Origin: [Clostridium] clostridioforme AGR2157
Lineage (GTDB): Bacteria > Bacillota > Clostridia > Lachnospirales > Lachnospiraceae
Direction of reading: 5' to 3'
DNA length: 64,000 bases
Assembly (NCBI RefSeq): GCF_000424325.1
Contig: NZ_AUJR01000032.1
Coordinates: 1-64,000, forward strand
Positions within the stretch are counted from its first letter, which is position 1. Each line of letters begins with the position of its first letter. Positions 46,675-56,747 of this stretch are shown here, piece by piece. The notes under the pieces are model-generated. The model did no database searches and was not told the origin of the DNA. It saw nothing but the letters and a program-made list of their open reading frames with translations. The translations under genes were made by a program, and so were the position numbers.

Positions 46675-49287
46675 ATGGCAAAGAAAATCGAGCAGGTTGT
46701 TCCGGAAATCATTGACAGCGTAGACGGACTGAATGCAAAAATGAATGCAATGCGCGAAGCGCAGAAAGCTTTTTCTACCTTTACACAGGAACAGGTAGAT
46801 AAAATCTTCTTTGCAGCAGCAAGCGCAGCTGACAAAATGCGTCTTCCGCTTGCAAAGATGGCAGTAGAAGAGACCGGCATGGGCGTGGTTGAGGATAAGG
46901 TCATCAAGAACAACTACGCAGCAGAGTATATCTACAACGCATACAAGGACACCAAGACGGTTGGTGTGATTGAGGAAGATAAGGAATACGGAATTAAGAA
47001 GATTGCCGAGCCAATCGGCCTGATTGCAGCTGTTATTCCTACCACCAATCCTACTTCCACAGCTATCTTTAAGACACTGATAGCCTTAAAGACACGCAAC
47101 GCAATCATCATTTCCCCACATCCGCGTGCTAAGAACTGCACCATTGCGGCGGCTAAGGTGGTTCTGGACGCGGCAGTGAAGGCCGGCGCACCGGAAGGCA
47201 TCATTGGATGGATTGATGTTCCTTCACTGGAACTGACCAATGAGGTAATGAGGGATGCCGACCTGATTCTGGCAACAGGCGGTCCCGGCATGGTTAAGGC
47301 TGCTTATTCTTCAGGAAAGCCTGCACTGGGCGTTGGCGCCGGCAATACACCGGTCATCATCGACGACACAGCAGATATTAAGATGGCGGTTAACTCCATC
47401 GTTCATTCCAAGACATTTGACAACGGTATGATTTGTGCTTCCGAGCAGTCCGTAACAGTCATGGAATCCATTTACAACGAAGTAAGAAAAGAATTTGAAT
47501 ACAGAGGCTGCTATTTCTTAAAGCCGGGTGAAATTGATAAGGTCCGCAAGACCATTATCGTAAACGGCGCCCTGAATGCCAAGATTGTCGGACAGAAGGC
47601 GGCAACCATTGCCAAGCTGGCAGGCGTTGAGGTTCCTGAGGATACCAAGATTCTGATTGGTGAGGTTGAATCTGTTGACATCAGCGAAGAGTTCGCACAT
47701 GAGAAACTGTCTCCTGTACTGGCTATGTACAAGGCCAAGACATTTGACGAGGCTCTGGACAAGGCAGAGCGTCTGGTAGCAGACGGCGGCTACGGCCATA
47801 CCTCATCCCTGTATGTGAATGTAAATGAAGAAGAGAAGATTTTAAAGCATGCAGCAAGGATGAAGACCTGCCGTATCGTAATCAACACGCCTTCTTCCCA
47901 CGGCGGCATCGGTGACCTGTATAACTTCAAGTTAGCTCCGTCCTTAACACTGGGCTGCGGTTCCTGGGGCGGCAACTCCGTATCTGAGAACGTTGGGGTC
48001 AAGCACTTACTGAATATCAAGACCGTTGCTGAAAGGAGAGAGAACATGCTGTGGTTCCGCGCACCTGAGAAGGTTTACTTTAAGAAGGGCTGTCTGCCTG
48101 TAGCATTAAAAGAGCTGAAGGACGTTTTAGGCAAGAAGAGGGCGTTCATCGTAACAGACTCCTTCCTGTATAAGAACGGATACACCCATGTCATCACAGA
48201 CCGTCTGAGCGAAATGGGCATCACATATACCGTATTCTCTGATGTACAGCCTGACCCAACACTGGCTAACGCACAGGCCGGCGCCAAGCTCATGAGGGAA
48301 TTTGAGCCGGATGTAATCCTGGCTATGGGCGGCGGTTCCGCTATGGACGCAGGCAAAATTATGTGGGTGCTGTATGAGCATCCGGAAGTGGATTTCATGG
48401 ATATGGCCATGCGCTTCATTGATATCAGAAAACGTGTATACACCTTCCCGAAGATGGGTGAGAAAGCATATTTCATTGCTGTTCCTACTTCTTCCGGTAC
48501 AGGTTCCGAGGTTACTCCTTTCGCGGTTATCACAGACCAGGAGACCGGTATCAAGTATCCTCTGGCAGACTATGCGCTGCTGCCTAACATGGCAATCGTT
48601 GATACAGACAACATGATGAGCCAGCCAAAAGGTCTAACCAGCGCATCCGGCGTTGACGTACTGACCCATGCACTGGAGGCATATGCTTCCGTCATGGCTA
48701 CCGACTATACAGACGGCCTTGCACTGAAGGCCATGAAGAACGTATTTGATTACCTTCCAACAGCTTACAATGAGCCAACAAATGTTGAGGCACGTCAGAA
48801 GATGGCTGATGCTTCCTGTATGGCTGGTATGGCGTTTGCCAATGCATTCCTGGGCGTATGCCACTCCATGGCTCATAAGCTGGGTGCATTCCATCACCTG
48901 CCACACGGTGTTGCCAATGCCCTGCTGATTTCCCTGGTGGTTGATTTCAATGCTGCTGAGAATCCGCGTAAGATGGGTACATTCTCCCAGTATCAGTATC
49001 CACATACCCGTGAAAGGTATGCGGAGTGCGCAAGATTCTGCGGAATCCAGGCTAAGGATGATGCTGAGGCAGTTCAGAAGCTGATTGTCAAGATTGAGGA
49101 GCTTAAGAGGACCGTAGGCATCAAGTCCTGCATCAAGGATTATGGCATTGATGAGAAAGACTTCTTAGACAGGCTGGATGCAATGGTTGAGCAGGCATTT
49201 GATGACCAGTGTACCGGCGCTAACCCAAGATATCCGCTTATGAGCGAGATTAAAGAAATGTATTTAAAAGCATACTACGGTAAATAA
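46675..49287 (+). CDS. adhE: Bifunctional acetaldehyde-CoA/alcohol dehydrogenase
   Basis: An 870-residue fusion enzyme reducing acetyl-CoA to ethanol with two NADH. The N-terminal aldehyde dehydrogenase half carries the catalytic cysteine C254 in DNGMICASEQ, and the C-terminal iron alcohol dehydrogenase half carries GGGSAMDAGK (about 552-561) and the metal-binding histidines in GVCHSMAHKLGAFHHLPHG. ATG at 46675 is chosen because GGAGG overlaps the earlier ATG at 46660 and is eight bases from 46675. Codon use is strongly biased, as for a highly expressed gene. A Rex site links it to redox state. Confidence 0.97.
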   Translation: MAKKIEQVVPEIIDSVDGLNAKMNAMREAQKAFSTFTQEQVDKIFFAAASAADKMRLPLAKMAVEETGMGVVEDKVIKNNYAAEYIYNAYKDTKTVGVIEEDKEYGIKKIAEPIGLIAAVIPTTNPTSTAIFKTLIALKTRNAIIISPHPRAKNCTIAAAKVVLDAAVKAGAPEGIIGWIDVPSLELTNEVMRDADLILATGGPGMVKAAYSSGKPALGVGAGNTPVIIDDTADIKMAVNSIVHSKTFDNGMICASEQSVTVMESIYNEVRKEFEYRGCYFLKPGEIDKVRKTIIVNGALNAKIVGQKAATIAKLAGVEVPEDTKILIGEVESVDISEEFAHEKLSPVLAMYKAKTFDEALDKAERLVADGGYGHTSSLYVNVNEEEKILKHAARMKTCRIVINTPSSHGGIGDLYNFKLAPSLTLGCGSWGGNSVSENVGVKHLLNIKTVAERRENMLWFRAPEKVYFKKGCLPVALKELKDVLGKKRAFIVTDSFLYKNGYTHVITDRLSEMGITYTVFSDVQPDPTLANAQAGAKLMREFEPDVILAMGGGSAMDAGKIMWVLYEHPEVDFMDMAMRFIDIRKRVYTFPKMGEKAYFIAVPTSSGTGSEVTPFAVITDQETGIKYPLADYALLPNMAIVDTDNMMSQPKGLTSASGVDVLTHALEAYASVMATDYTDGLALKAMKNVFDYLPTAYNEPTNVEARQKMADASCMAGMAFANAFLGVCHSMAHKLGAFHHLPHGVANALLISLVVDFNAAENPRKMGTFSQYQYPHTRERYAECARFCGIQAKDDAEAVQKLIVKIEELKRTVGIKSCIKDYGIDEKDFLDRLDAMVEQAFDDQCTGANPRYPLMSEIKEMYLKAYYGK

Positions 49288-49330
49288 TTCGTACCCATTG
49301 CGGGTAAATACCTTTATCCTTTGTGTTTGG

Positions 49331-49364
49331 AACAGGCCGTCTGTCGCTTGACAGGCGGCCTGTT
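49331..49364. terminator. Hairpin between adhE and the XRE gene
   Basis: AACAGGCCGTCTGTC pairs with GACAGGCGGCCTGTT around GCTT. The stem is strong and could stop convergent transcripts, but neither strand has a good T run. Confidence 0.6.
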
Positions 49365-49373
49365 CATGTTGTG

Positions 49374-49634
49374 TTATTGTTTATCCCTGTGGTTCAGCAT
49401 GATACCCTCAAAAAAAGATTCATAATTGATGTTAAAGATTTCCTTCATGGCAGCCAGCTCGGAGATTCGTATATTATATGTGCCGCTTTCTATCTGGGAA
49501 TATATGCTGCGTGAAATATTGATCCCCATCAGCTGCATCTTTGCAGTGACCTGATCCTGGGTGAGATGTGACTGCAGACGGTATTTTCTGATGTTTGGCC
49601 CTATCCTTAAATCCTGCTTTAATTTTTGATCCAT
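49374..49634 (-). CDS. XRE-family transcriptional regulator
   Basis: An 86-residue protein that is almost entirely a Cro/cI-type helix-turn-helix (IRKYRLQSHLTQDQVTAKMQ, ISRSIYSQIESGTYNIRIS). The start at 49634 follows GGAGG at six bases; the frame reaches 49655, where that ribosome site would be coding. It is divergent from a small hypothetical gene, and two TTGCA dyads flank the shared promoter region, suggesting autoregulation. The true targets are unknown. Confidence 0.9.
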   Translation of the reverse strand: MDQKLKQDLRIGPNIRKYRLQSHLTQDQVTAKMQLMGINISRSIYSQIESGTYNIRISELAAMKEIFNINYESFFEGIMLNHRDKQ

Positions 49635-49650
49635 GGCTTCCTCCGGAATA

Positions 49651-49668
49651 TGCAAGAAATAGGTTGCA
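49651..49668. promoter_or_regulatory. Candidate XRE operator A
   Basis: TGCAA, eight bases, TTGCA. It lies just upstream of the ribosome site of the XRE gene. Confidence 0.5.
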
Positions 49669-49673
49669 TTTCC

Positions 49674-49702
49674 TTGATTTTACGACAAATGTAATATATA
49701 AT
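49674..49702 (+). promoter_or_regulatory. Promoter of the small divergent gene
   Basis: TTGATT, 17-base spacer, TATAAT, followed at once by the second TTGCA dyad. Confidence 0.7.
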
Positions 49703-49720
49703 TGCAATGTATAGATTGCA
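49703..49720. promoter_or_regulatory. Candidate XRE operator B
   Basis: TGCAAT, six bases, ATTGCA. It is directly after the -10 box; its centre is 52 bases from that of operator A, about five helical turns. Confidence 0.55.
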
Positions 49721-49768
49721 CAGAGGAAATTGGAAATATACATGCAGAAAGTAGAATAGGAGTTTTAT

Positions 49769-50029
49769 ATGATGTCAGATAAATCCCAGGGGGGGCTGTT
49801 GGCCAGACTGCAGGCTCTCTCCTGCTGCCAGTACCTTTCGGACCTTCACAGTCCGTTTTATATAGAGGATATTATATATGCCGTGCGCACGGTAAGCATA
49901 TCATCTTATTCCATTAGCGAATGGGAGGAGGCTTTCCGGTATATTTCTGGCATCAGGATGGAATTTAAGAGTAAGGAAGAGCTTGTTAAGAATCTGATTC
50001 TCAGATTAGAGGAAAATAAGGAACCATAG
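49769..50029 (+). CDS. Small hypothetical protein
   Basis: An 86-residue protein I do not recognise. It is mostly helical-looking and cytoplasmic in character (LLARLQALSCCQYLSDL, SEWEEAFRYISGI), with no signal or membrane segment. AGGAG precedes the ATG at good distance, a promoter is visible and a strong terminator follows, so it is likely a real gene. It is divergent from the XRE regulator, which may control it through two dyads in the shared promoter region. Confidence 0.75.
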   Translation: MMSDKSQGGLLARLQALSCCQYLSDLHSPFYIEDIIYAVRTVSISSYSISEWEEAFRYISGIRMEFKSKEELVKNLILRLEENKEP

Positions 50030-50031
50030 AT

Positions 50032-50099
50032 AAAAAGGATGCTGTATGGCGGTCCGGGTGTATACTAATACACCCGGGCTGCCATACAGCATCCTTTTT
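50032..50099. terminator. Long bidirectional terminator
   Basis: AAAAAGGATGCTGTATGGC...GCCATACAGCATCCTTTTT, nearly perfect over about 30 base pairs, lies between two convergent genes and has a T run on each strand. Confidence 0.93.
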
Positions 50100-50146
50100 A
50101 AATTTGTAGACCCCTTGCTGTGATTTGCAGTGTCACCGGCCATACC

Positions 50147-51135
50147 CTATATAATATCGCTGTGAAACAGCTCATGCTGCCGTTTGACCCGTTTACGAAT
50201 CTGCCGAACAAAGGATGAAGGGCCGAGTACGCGGACCACAGGACCGAAGGAGAGTATATCTATGAGAAGTTCTGTCTCATCTGCCAAATCATAGTGGATG
50301 GTACAGATCCAGCATTTCTTTTCCCCGTCATATTCCGTGTGTTTTTCATAGTTGGCAAAATGCAGCATACACCGCTCCAGGGAGTTGCGCTCCCCGCTGA
50401 TTTCCAGGACCACTGGTTCTGAGCCTTCTGAACAGGTTTAAAACAGCGGTATTCTAAGTCCGCCGGACATGGTTTTTCGGTGACGCGGCAGTCCTTTATA
50501 CGTGCTAAATTCAGTATGGTGCTGCGGCTGAACGTATTTCTGTGGAACTGGAGACAGCAGAGCCGGAATTTGTCATCCTTGGATGAATACTGAAGCTGGT
50601 AAGGAGCGGCTTCAAAGGCGTGGATACGGCCGTGTTTTCCCTCATAAGCCACCAGAATAATCCGTTCCTCCCTGATCGCTTTAAGGATGGCCTGGAAATG
50701 CTTCCTGTAGGCAAGGGAACCATAGGAATCCCCGTCCCTGTAGCGGTCATAGCAGTAAAAGTCGTCCTCACGGTAAAGGAAGGGCAAACCCTCCCATTCC
50801 CTGTCCAGTAGTTCTAACTGTCTGTCTGTGAAAAACAGTTGGAAACGAGGGTCCTGAGTCAGGGACTTTAACCATGCTTTTTGGAGGTTGGTAAGCGGGA
50901 CGGCAGGAACCCCATGGCCCAGGCGGGACGTAAAGGCATGTATGTCCTGTTCCTCCAGAAGGGCCCATGTGCCGTCCGTCAGTTTGGGGATGATGGACAG
51001 GGCGCTTTCCTGGAAACCGTAAGCACGGCATATATGCTCCATGTCCTGCCTGGTTATGGGGCTTTGCCAGGCTTCATCCAGTATGTGGCGGACCACATTG
51101 TAATAACAGCTGTATATTTTGTGATATAACTCCAT
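50147..51135 (-). pseudogene. WYL-domain transcriptional regulator, frameshifted
   Basis: The minus strand encodes a WYL-type regulator of about 330 residues in two frames. The first (51135 to about 50425) covers the helical N-terminus (HKIYSCYYNVVRHILDEAWQ) and the WYL-like domain (IREERIILVAYEGKHGRI) and ends in CFKPVQK. The natural C-terminus (EPVVLEISGERNSLERC to the stop at 50147) continues in the next frame. Restoring one base at about 50424 (GGC for GC) joins them as CFKPVQKGSEPVVLEI. The shift truncates the predicted effector-binding end, so the gene is probably inactive unless it is a sequencing error. It sits beside another damaged WYL gene. Confidence 0.85.
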
Positions 51136-51144
51136 GGTCTCTTA

Positions 51145-51438
51145 CTACTCATTCCCGCAGTTCATCTCATACATCTTCTCCCAATCGCGGGTTATTTTGG
51201 CTATGGCAAAGGAATTGGTGCCCTGAATGTCCATGATACGGCCTGTAAAGGTCTTGACCCAGGACAGCATTTCATTGGTATCGAAAAATGTACCCGTGTA
51301 GAGAAACTGGTTCTCACGTATCTTCATAACCTCCCCTCCCCGGCCTTCACGGTAGAGGCGGTTTAGGATGTAAGGTTCCTTTTCCTCGTCGATGCCAAAG
51401 GAGTGAAATCGATTTACATACTTCTTGACTTTAGCATA
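51145..51438 (-). pseudogene. C-terminal remnant of a second WYL regulator
   Basis: An open frame without a usable start codon at its left end reads RFHSFGIDEEKEPYILNRLY and continues to FTGRIMDIQGTN and DWEKMYEMNCGNE. This is the typical C-terminal end of WYL-type regulators. The N-terminal two thirds are missing, and the frame runs into a stop at 51441-51439, within the gdhA promoter. An internal ATG at 51327 would give only 60 residues. It lies 9 bases upstream of the frameshifted WYL gene, as in a tandem pair. Confidence 0.75.
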
Positions 51439-51453
51439 TTAACTTGCTATACT
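51425..51453 (+). promoter_or_regulatory. Promoter of gdhA
   Basis: TTGACT, 17-base spacer, TATACT, about 80 bases upstream of the start; it overlaps the truncated end of the WYL remnant. Confidence 0.75.
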
Positions 51454-51461
51454 TTTTCTAA

Positions 51462-52868
<1,407 letters not shown>

Positions 52869-52940
52869 TCTGTAAGGTAAGGTGCAGTCAGCAGGGTATT
52901 ATGCAGCCGTAATATAATCGGAATATAATGCGGAATGAAT

Positions 52941-52981
52941 TCCGCAGGCAGGCCAAAATGGTTTGTCTGCGGGATTTTTTT
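52941..52981 (+). terminator. Terminator of gdhA
   Basis: TCCGCAGGCA pairs with TGTCTGCGGGA, followed by TTTTTTT. Confidence 0.85.
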
Positions 52982-53085
52982 GAAACATTTTTTATCCGAA
53001 GAGGATACTGGCAGGCCATTTTCGTCTGAAGAATCAACAGAGACTGGAAATAATGCATAAAAAACAGAGTTTTTACTTTTAGATA

Positions 53086-53114
53086 TTGAATATATTTAAA
53101 AGTTATGTTAATAT
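53086..53114 (+). promoter_or_regulatory. Promoter of the DUF819 gene
   Basis: TTGAAT, 17-base spacer, TAATAT, about 75 bases before the start codon. Confidence 0.55.
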
Positions 53115-53126
53115 GATGTTAATACA

Positions 53127-53140
53127 GATTGTTAACAATC
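53127..53140. promoter_or_regulatory. Palindromic operator GATTGTTAACAATC
   Basis: A perfect 14-base palindrome lies right at the predicted transcription start. Its core GTTAAC flanked by T and A runs resembles operators of FCD-type GntR regulators, and one is encoded just downstream. Confidence 0.55.
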
Positions 53141-53188
53141 CACAATCTACAATCATCAATACATATGAAAGGTGAAGAGGAAAAAAAG

Positions 53189-54352
53189 ATGGAAGCACTT
53201 ATTACACGTACGGAAGGCCTGATATTCGTGATTTTAATCATGGTAGCATTTGCACTTTGGCTACAGAGATTCAAAGCATTTAAGTCACTGGGGCCGGTTT
53301 TGACAGTTGTGGTATTGGGAATCATTCTTTCCAACACCCATGTGGTGCCGATTTCACATGATTTTTACAGCGCATTGTCTACATACTGCGTGACACCCGC
53401 CATATCCATCTGTCTGCTCAGCATGGACATGCATGAGCTGAAGAAGCTGAACAGGGAGCCGGTCATTGCTTTGGTATCGGCTATTTTTTCCGTATGTTTT
53501 ATTGCCATCATACTGGGATTATTCTTTGCCCCAAGGATTACCGAGGGCTGGAAGTGCGCCGGTATGTTTGTAGGCACCTACACAGGCGGAACACCTAACC
53601 TGACAGCCATCGCAACAGGTCTGGACTGTTCAAGGGAAACCCTTGCGGCAGCCAATGCAGCTGACTACGTAGTGTCAACTCCGTTAATGGTATTTCTGTT
53701 CGCGGCGCCGGCCATCTTAAAGGCTTCCAAACGCTGGAACAAGCTGTGGCCTTATCAGTTTACAAAAGAGGAGCTGGACGACGGAGAGGACGAGCCCCTG
53801 ATGTCCGATAAGAGATGGTCCATCCGGGATATTGCATGGCTTTTGACCATTGGTTTCGGCGTGTCCTTTGTATGTACTGTGATTGCACAGTCCATTTTTC
53901 CGGATACCTTCTGGAAAGCGGGACGGCTGCTGATTCTTACAACGGTATCCATTGGCCTGGCACAGTTAAAGCCTGTCCAGAAGCTGCGCGGAAATCTTGA
54001 CCTAGGTCTGTTTATATCCCTGACCTTCCTTGCAACCATCGGATTTGCAGTGGATTTGCAGCAGTTCATCGGTTCTGCGCTTATGATGACCCTGTATGTA
54101 CTGTTCATGCTGATTGGTTGTATCGTACTGCACCTTATTATCTGCCGCATATTTAAGATTAAGTATGAGTATGTAATCCTGTCCATGGTGGGATGTATTG
54201 TAGACGGACCAACCTCATCCCTGACCGCGGCAGGTGCAGACTGGAAATCCCTGATTAACGTCGGCTTAATTATGGGTGTAATATCCGGGGCCTGCGGAAA
54301 CTATGTGGGAATCTTTGTATCCTATGTCATCAAGGGTATATGCGGCCTGTAA
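53189..54352 (+). CDS. DUF819 family membrane protein
   Basis: A 387-residue integral membrane protein with about ten hydrophobic segments, related to the YjcL/DUF819 family. Characteristic stretches are MFVGTYTGGTPNLTAIATGL, and near the end VDGPTSSLTAAGADWKSLI. The two halves have similar topology, as in many secondary transporters; a transport role is inferred, the substrate unknown. The start at 53189 has GAGG upstream; frames beginning earlier are unsupported. A GntR regulator follows, and a palindrome overlies the promoter. Confidence 0.85.
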   Translation: MEALITRTEGLIFVILIMVAFALWLQRFKAFKSLGPVLTVVVLGIILSNTHVVPISHDFYSALSTYCVTPAISICLLSMDMHELKKLNREPVIALVSAIFSVCFIAIILGLFFAPRITEGWKCAGMFVGTYTGGTPNLTAIATGLDCSRETLAAANAADYVVSTPLMVFLFAAPAILKASKRWNKLWPYQFTKEELDDGEDEPLMSDKRWSIRDIAWLLTIGFGVSFVCTVIAQSIFPDTFWKAGRLLILTTVSIGLAQLKPVQKLRGNLDLGLFISLTFLATIGFAVDLQQFIGSALMMTLYVLFMLIGCIVLHLIICRIFKIKYEYVILSMVGCIVDGPTSSLTAAGADWKSLINVGLIMGVISGACGNYVGIFVSYVIKGICGL

Positions 54353-54380
54353 ACATAAGAAAGGCGTAAGCCTAAGACAA

Positions 54381-54427
54381 ACTCCGGCGCTTGTGGTCTA
54401 AGGTGCCGGAGTATTGCCATTTTTTCA
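54381..54427 (+). terminator. Terminator of the DUF819 gene
   Basis: ACTCCGGCGC pairs with GTGCCGGAGT; TTTTTT follows some bases later. Confidence 0.7.
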
Positions 54428-54520
54428 GAACATGTTTACCGTGGGATTTTCTTATGATAATATTATTTTGTGACAGAATAATTGAAAAATGTTGTTGGAA
54501 TATGAAAAGGAAACGCTTTT

Positions 54521-55219
54521 ATGGGAAAATTAACGTATCAGACACTGCGTGAAAATGTAGTGGACGTCATTCGTATGAAGATATTCAACCACGAGCTGGC
54601 GCCGGGAATGAGAATTATTGAACAGGACATTTCAGACGAACTTGGGGTGAGCCGCGGTCCGATTCGGGAGGCCCTGAGACAGCTGGAACAGGAAGGCCTG
54701 GTGGAATATGTGAGAAATGTGGGGTGTTCAGTGAAGAATATCACCCTGGAGGACATTTACGAGATTTATCTGCTGAGGGCCACCTATGAGATTTTGGCAG
54801 TGAAGTTGTGCAGGGGAGTGTTTTCAGAGGCTGCCTTTGCCGAGATGGATGCGGCATTGGAGTCTATGAAGGATTTAAAGGAAACGGATTATAACAAATC
54901 CATTGCCTGTGATAACATGCTTCATGAGGCCATCATACGCTCCAGCGGATTGCCGCGGCTGATTAAGGGGTGGACGGACTTAAACTATGGAAATGCCATC
55001 AATTATTATGCCGGCAACCCTGACAGCAGGGCCATGATAGACCGCCAGTACCCAATTCATAAGGAGCTGGTGGACGTGTGCCGCACCGGGAATACGGAGG
55101 ATATATGCAGGGCGATATCAAACCATTATATGAAGACCATCAGACGGCGGCTGAAGGAACAGGGCATGCCGGAAGATCATTTTAAGTTTTCAATTGATGT
55201 GATCGATGGTTGGGTGTGA
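54521..55219 (+). CDS. GntR-family regulator, FCD (FadR) subgroup
   Basis: A 232-residue regulator with the GntR winged helix (ISDELGVSRGPIREALRQLE) and an all-helical FCD ligand domain, where D and H residues in the CDNMLHEAI and YPIHKELVD helices are placed as metal or ligand contacts. Such proteins usually sense small organic acids. It may control the upstream DUF819 gene through the TTGTTAACAA palindrome. AAGGAAA precedes the ATG. Confidence 0.92.
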   Translation: MGKLTYQTLRENVVDVIRMKIFNHELAPGMRIIEQDISDELGVSRGPIREALRQLEQEGLVEYVRNVGCSVKNITLEDIYEIYLLRATYEILAVKLCRGVFSEAAFAEMDAALESMKDLKETDYNKSIACDNMLHEAIIRSSGLPRLIKGWTDLNYGNAINYYAGNPDSRAMIDRQYPIHKELVDVCRTGNTEDICRAISNHYMKTIRRRLKEQGMPEDHFKFSIDVIDGWV

Positions 55220-55245
55220 AAAGAAGCGGATTGTATGTAATCCGC
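55216..55245 (-). terminator. Terminator of the cotJ operon
   Basis: On the minus strand GCGGATT, six bases, AATCCGC, then TTCTTTTC. Confidence 0.75.
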
Positions 55246-55292
55246 CGCTCCTCATACAGTTCAGTATACGAAGCGGCGTCGTGTTTAATCTT

Positions 55293-55910
55293 TTATTTCT
55301 GGTTCTGTACAAACTGCTTATCAAACTCTGGGTTGAAGTAGTAGAAATTCTTTTCATCCAGCTTGGACTTTATCTTTTCCAGCGCCTCCCCGAAACGCTG
55401 AAAATGAACGACTTCCCTGGCCCGGAGGAATTTAAGGGGTTCTCTTACCTCCGGGTTTTCAATAATACGGATCAGGTTGTCATACGTGGTCCTGGCTTTC
55501 TGTTCCGCTGCCAGGTCCTCATGGAGGTCTGTTATGGCATCTCCCTTGGACTGGAATTCACAGGCATTAAAGGGAACGCCCGCAGCAGCCGTTGGCCACA
55601 GAGCCGTGGTGTGGTCGATATAATAAGCGTCAAAGCCCGCTGTCTTGGCCTGTTCCGGGGTCAGATTCTTGGTCAGCTGATAGATAATGGCGCAGATCAT
55701 CTCCAGATGGGCAAGCTCTTCTGTGCCAATATCTGTCAGCAGTCCGCCCACTTCCTTGCATGGCATGGTGTAACGCTGGGAAAGATAACGCATGGAAGCA
55801 GCTAATTCGCCGTCAGGCCCGCCGAACTGGCTGATAATCAGAGACGCTGTCTTGGGACAGGTCTTGGTAATTTTTACGGGAAATTGTAACCGTTTTTCAT
55901 AAGTCCACAT
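55293..55910 (-). CDS. cotJC: Spore coat manganese catalase CotJC
   Basis: A 205-residue manganese catalase-like protein of the spore coat. The ferritin-like fold has candidate metal ligands E35 (GPDGELAAS), E64/E65 and H68 (GTEELAHLE), and a second set in LAAEQKAR and REVVHFQRFGE. The start at 55910 (MWTYEKRLQFPVKI) has GGAGG upstream; the frame extends to 56039 but overlaps cotJB. It is the last gene of the cotJABC operon, expressed in the mother cell of sporulating clostridia and bacilli. Confidence 0.95.
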   Translation of the reverse strand: MWTYEKRLQFPVKITKTCPKTASLIISQFGGPDGELAASMRYLSQRYTMPCKEVGGLLTDIGTEELAHLEMICAIIYQLTKNLTPEQAKTAGFDAYYIDHTTALWPTAAAGVPFNACEFQSKGDAITDLHEDLAAEQKARTTYDNLIRIIENPEVREPLKFLRAREVVHFQRFGEALEKIKSKLDEKNFYYFNPEFDKQFVQNQK

Positions 55911-55929
55911 GGTTAGACACCTCCTTATT

Positions 55930-56226
55930 TTAATGTTCCGGGCAGTCCCAAGGCAGAGGTCCGTCTGACCAGGTAAAATGCTTCTGGCCGGGATACTTGG
56001 TATGGGATTCGGACTTGTTATTGGTTTCAGGGCAGACACAGTTCAGGGTAAGGGGTTCATATTCCTTTGCAAAGGAATCCAGAAGCTGTTTTCTCTGGGC
56101 CATAGCCTGGCTGAACGCGTCTAATGCCTGGTCGTCTGTGGGGTGGGTATCCAGATACAGGTTCAGGTCATTGACAACAAAACTTATCTCATTAATCTGC
56201 TGAAGCAGCTGGCAGCGGTCAGGCAT
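55930..56226 (-). CDS. cotJB: Spore coat protein CotJB
   Basis: A 98-residue CotJB protein: LLQQINEISFVVNDLNLYLD and a long helix, ending KYPGQKHFTWSDGPLPWD, matching the family. It associates with CotJA and CotJC in the spore coat. The ATG at 56226 is preferred to a GTG at 56235, because GGAGG lies eight bases upstream and overlaps the GTG region. Its start overlaps the cotJA stop by eight bases. Confidence 0.92.
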   Translation of the reverse strand: MPDRCQLLQQINEISFVVNDLNLYLDTHPTDDQALDAFSQAMAQRKQLLDSFAKEYEPLTLNCVCPETNNKSESHTKYPGQKHFTWSDGPLPWDCPEH

Positions 56227-56437
56227 TTTTTTCACCTCCTACTATAAAAAACGGCAGATCCAGGCAGGGGAAAATAGTCCCCTGTTTCAGGGCTTTGGAT
56301 GGCTCATAGGGCGTTTCCCAGGGCTGCATGGGAACAGTGGCAATGGCCAGCTGTACTCCTGGTCCGGGAGCGGGAAGCTCTTTGCCGCACCCGCATTGTG
56401 ATACAGGTACTTTGGCGTCACAATTGCATAAATTCAT
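56219..56437 (-). CDS. cotJA: Spore coat associated protein CotJA
   Basis: A 72-residue CotJA: the core PWETPYEPSKALKQGTIFPC with LDLPFF is diagnostic. The N-terminus is cysteine-rich (NLCNCDAKVPVSQCGCG), which could allow cross-linking in the coat. It is the first gene of the operon. Upstream on the minus strand CATACTAAT (56493-56485) is similar to a sigma-E -10 box, but I could not pair it with a good -35 box. Confidence 0.9.
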   Translation of the reverse strand: MNLCNCDAKVPVSQCGCGKELPAPGPGVQLAIATVPMQPWETPYEPSKALKQGTIFPCLDLPFFIVGGEKNA

Positions 56438-56595
56438 ATGATTGATTCACTCCTTTCTGTTGATGGCCTTTTGCAGGCTTCATGATTAGTATGAGCTTGA
56501 TGCGTTTTTTTAGGTTATTTAAAAACTGTCAGTATATCCAGAAATAGTCGGAGTGTTTTTTATGGGATTTTTTGCCTGGAAATTCATTTTTAAAT

Positions 56596-56650
56596 AAAAA
56601 AAGGCGGGGAAGCACAGTCTGAAGCCCTCACCGACGGTGGGGGCTTTGCT
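56596..56650 (-). terminator. Terminator region after the PEP-synthase-like gene
   Basis: On the minus strand AGCCCCCACC and GGTGAGGGCT form a stem; a long T run follows about 25 bases later. The 56438-56747 interval holds nothing else that I can identify. Confidence 0.55.
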
Positions 56651-56747
56651 GCTGGGTAAGATTCTGATTTAAAAATAGAGGTTGGCAAACTGGAGCGTGT
56701 GCTCTTATGTCCGCAAGGCGGAACAGTCCGAGCGCGCTGTCAGCCCA

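Noticed and set aside
55206-55805. 199-residue plus-strand frame opposite cotJC
   Set aside because: cotJC on the other strand has conserved metal ligands and a good start; this frame is its shadow.
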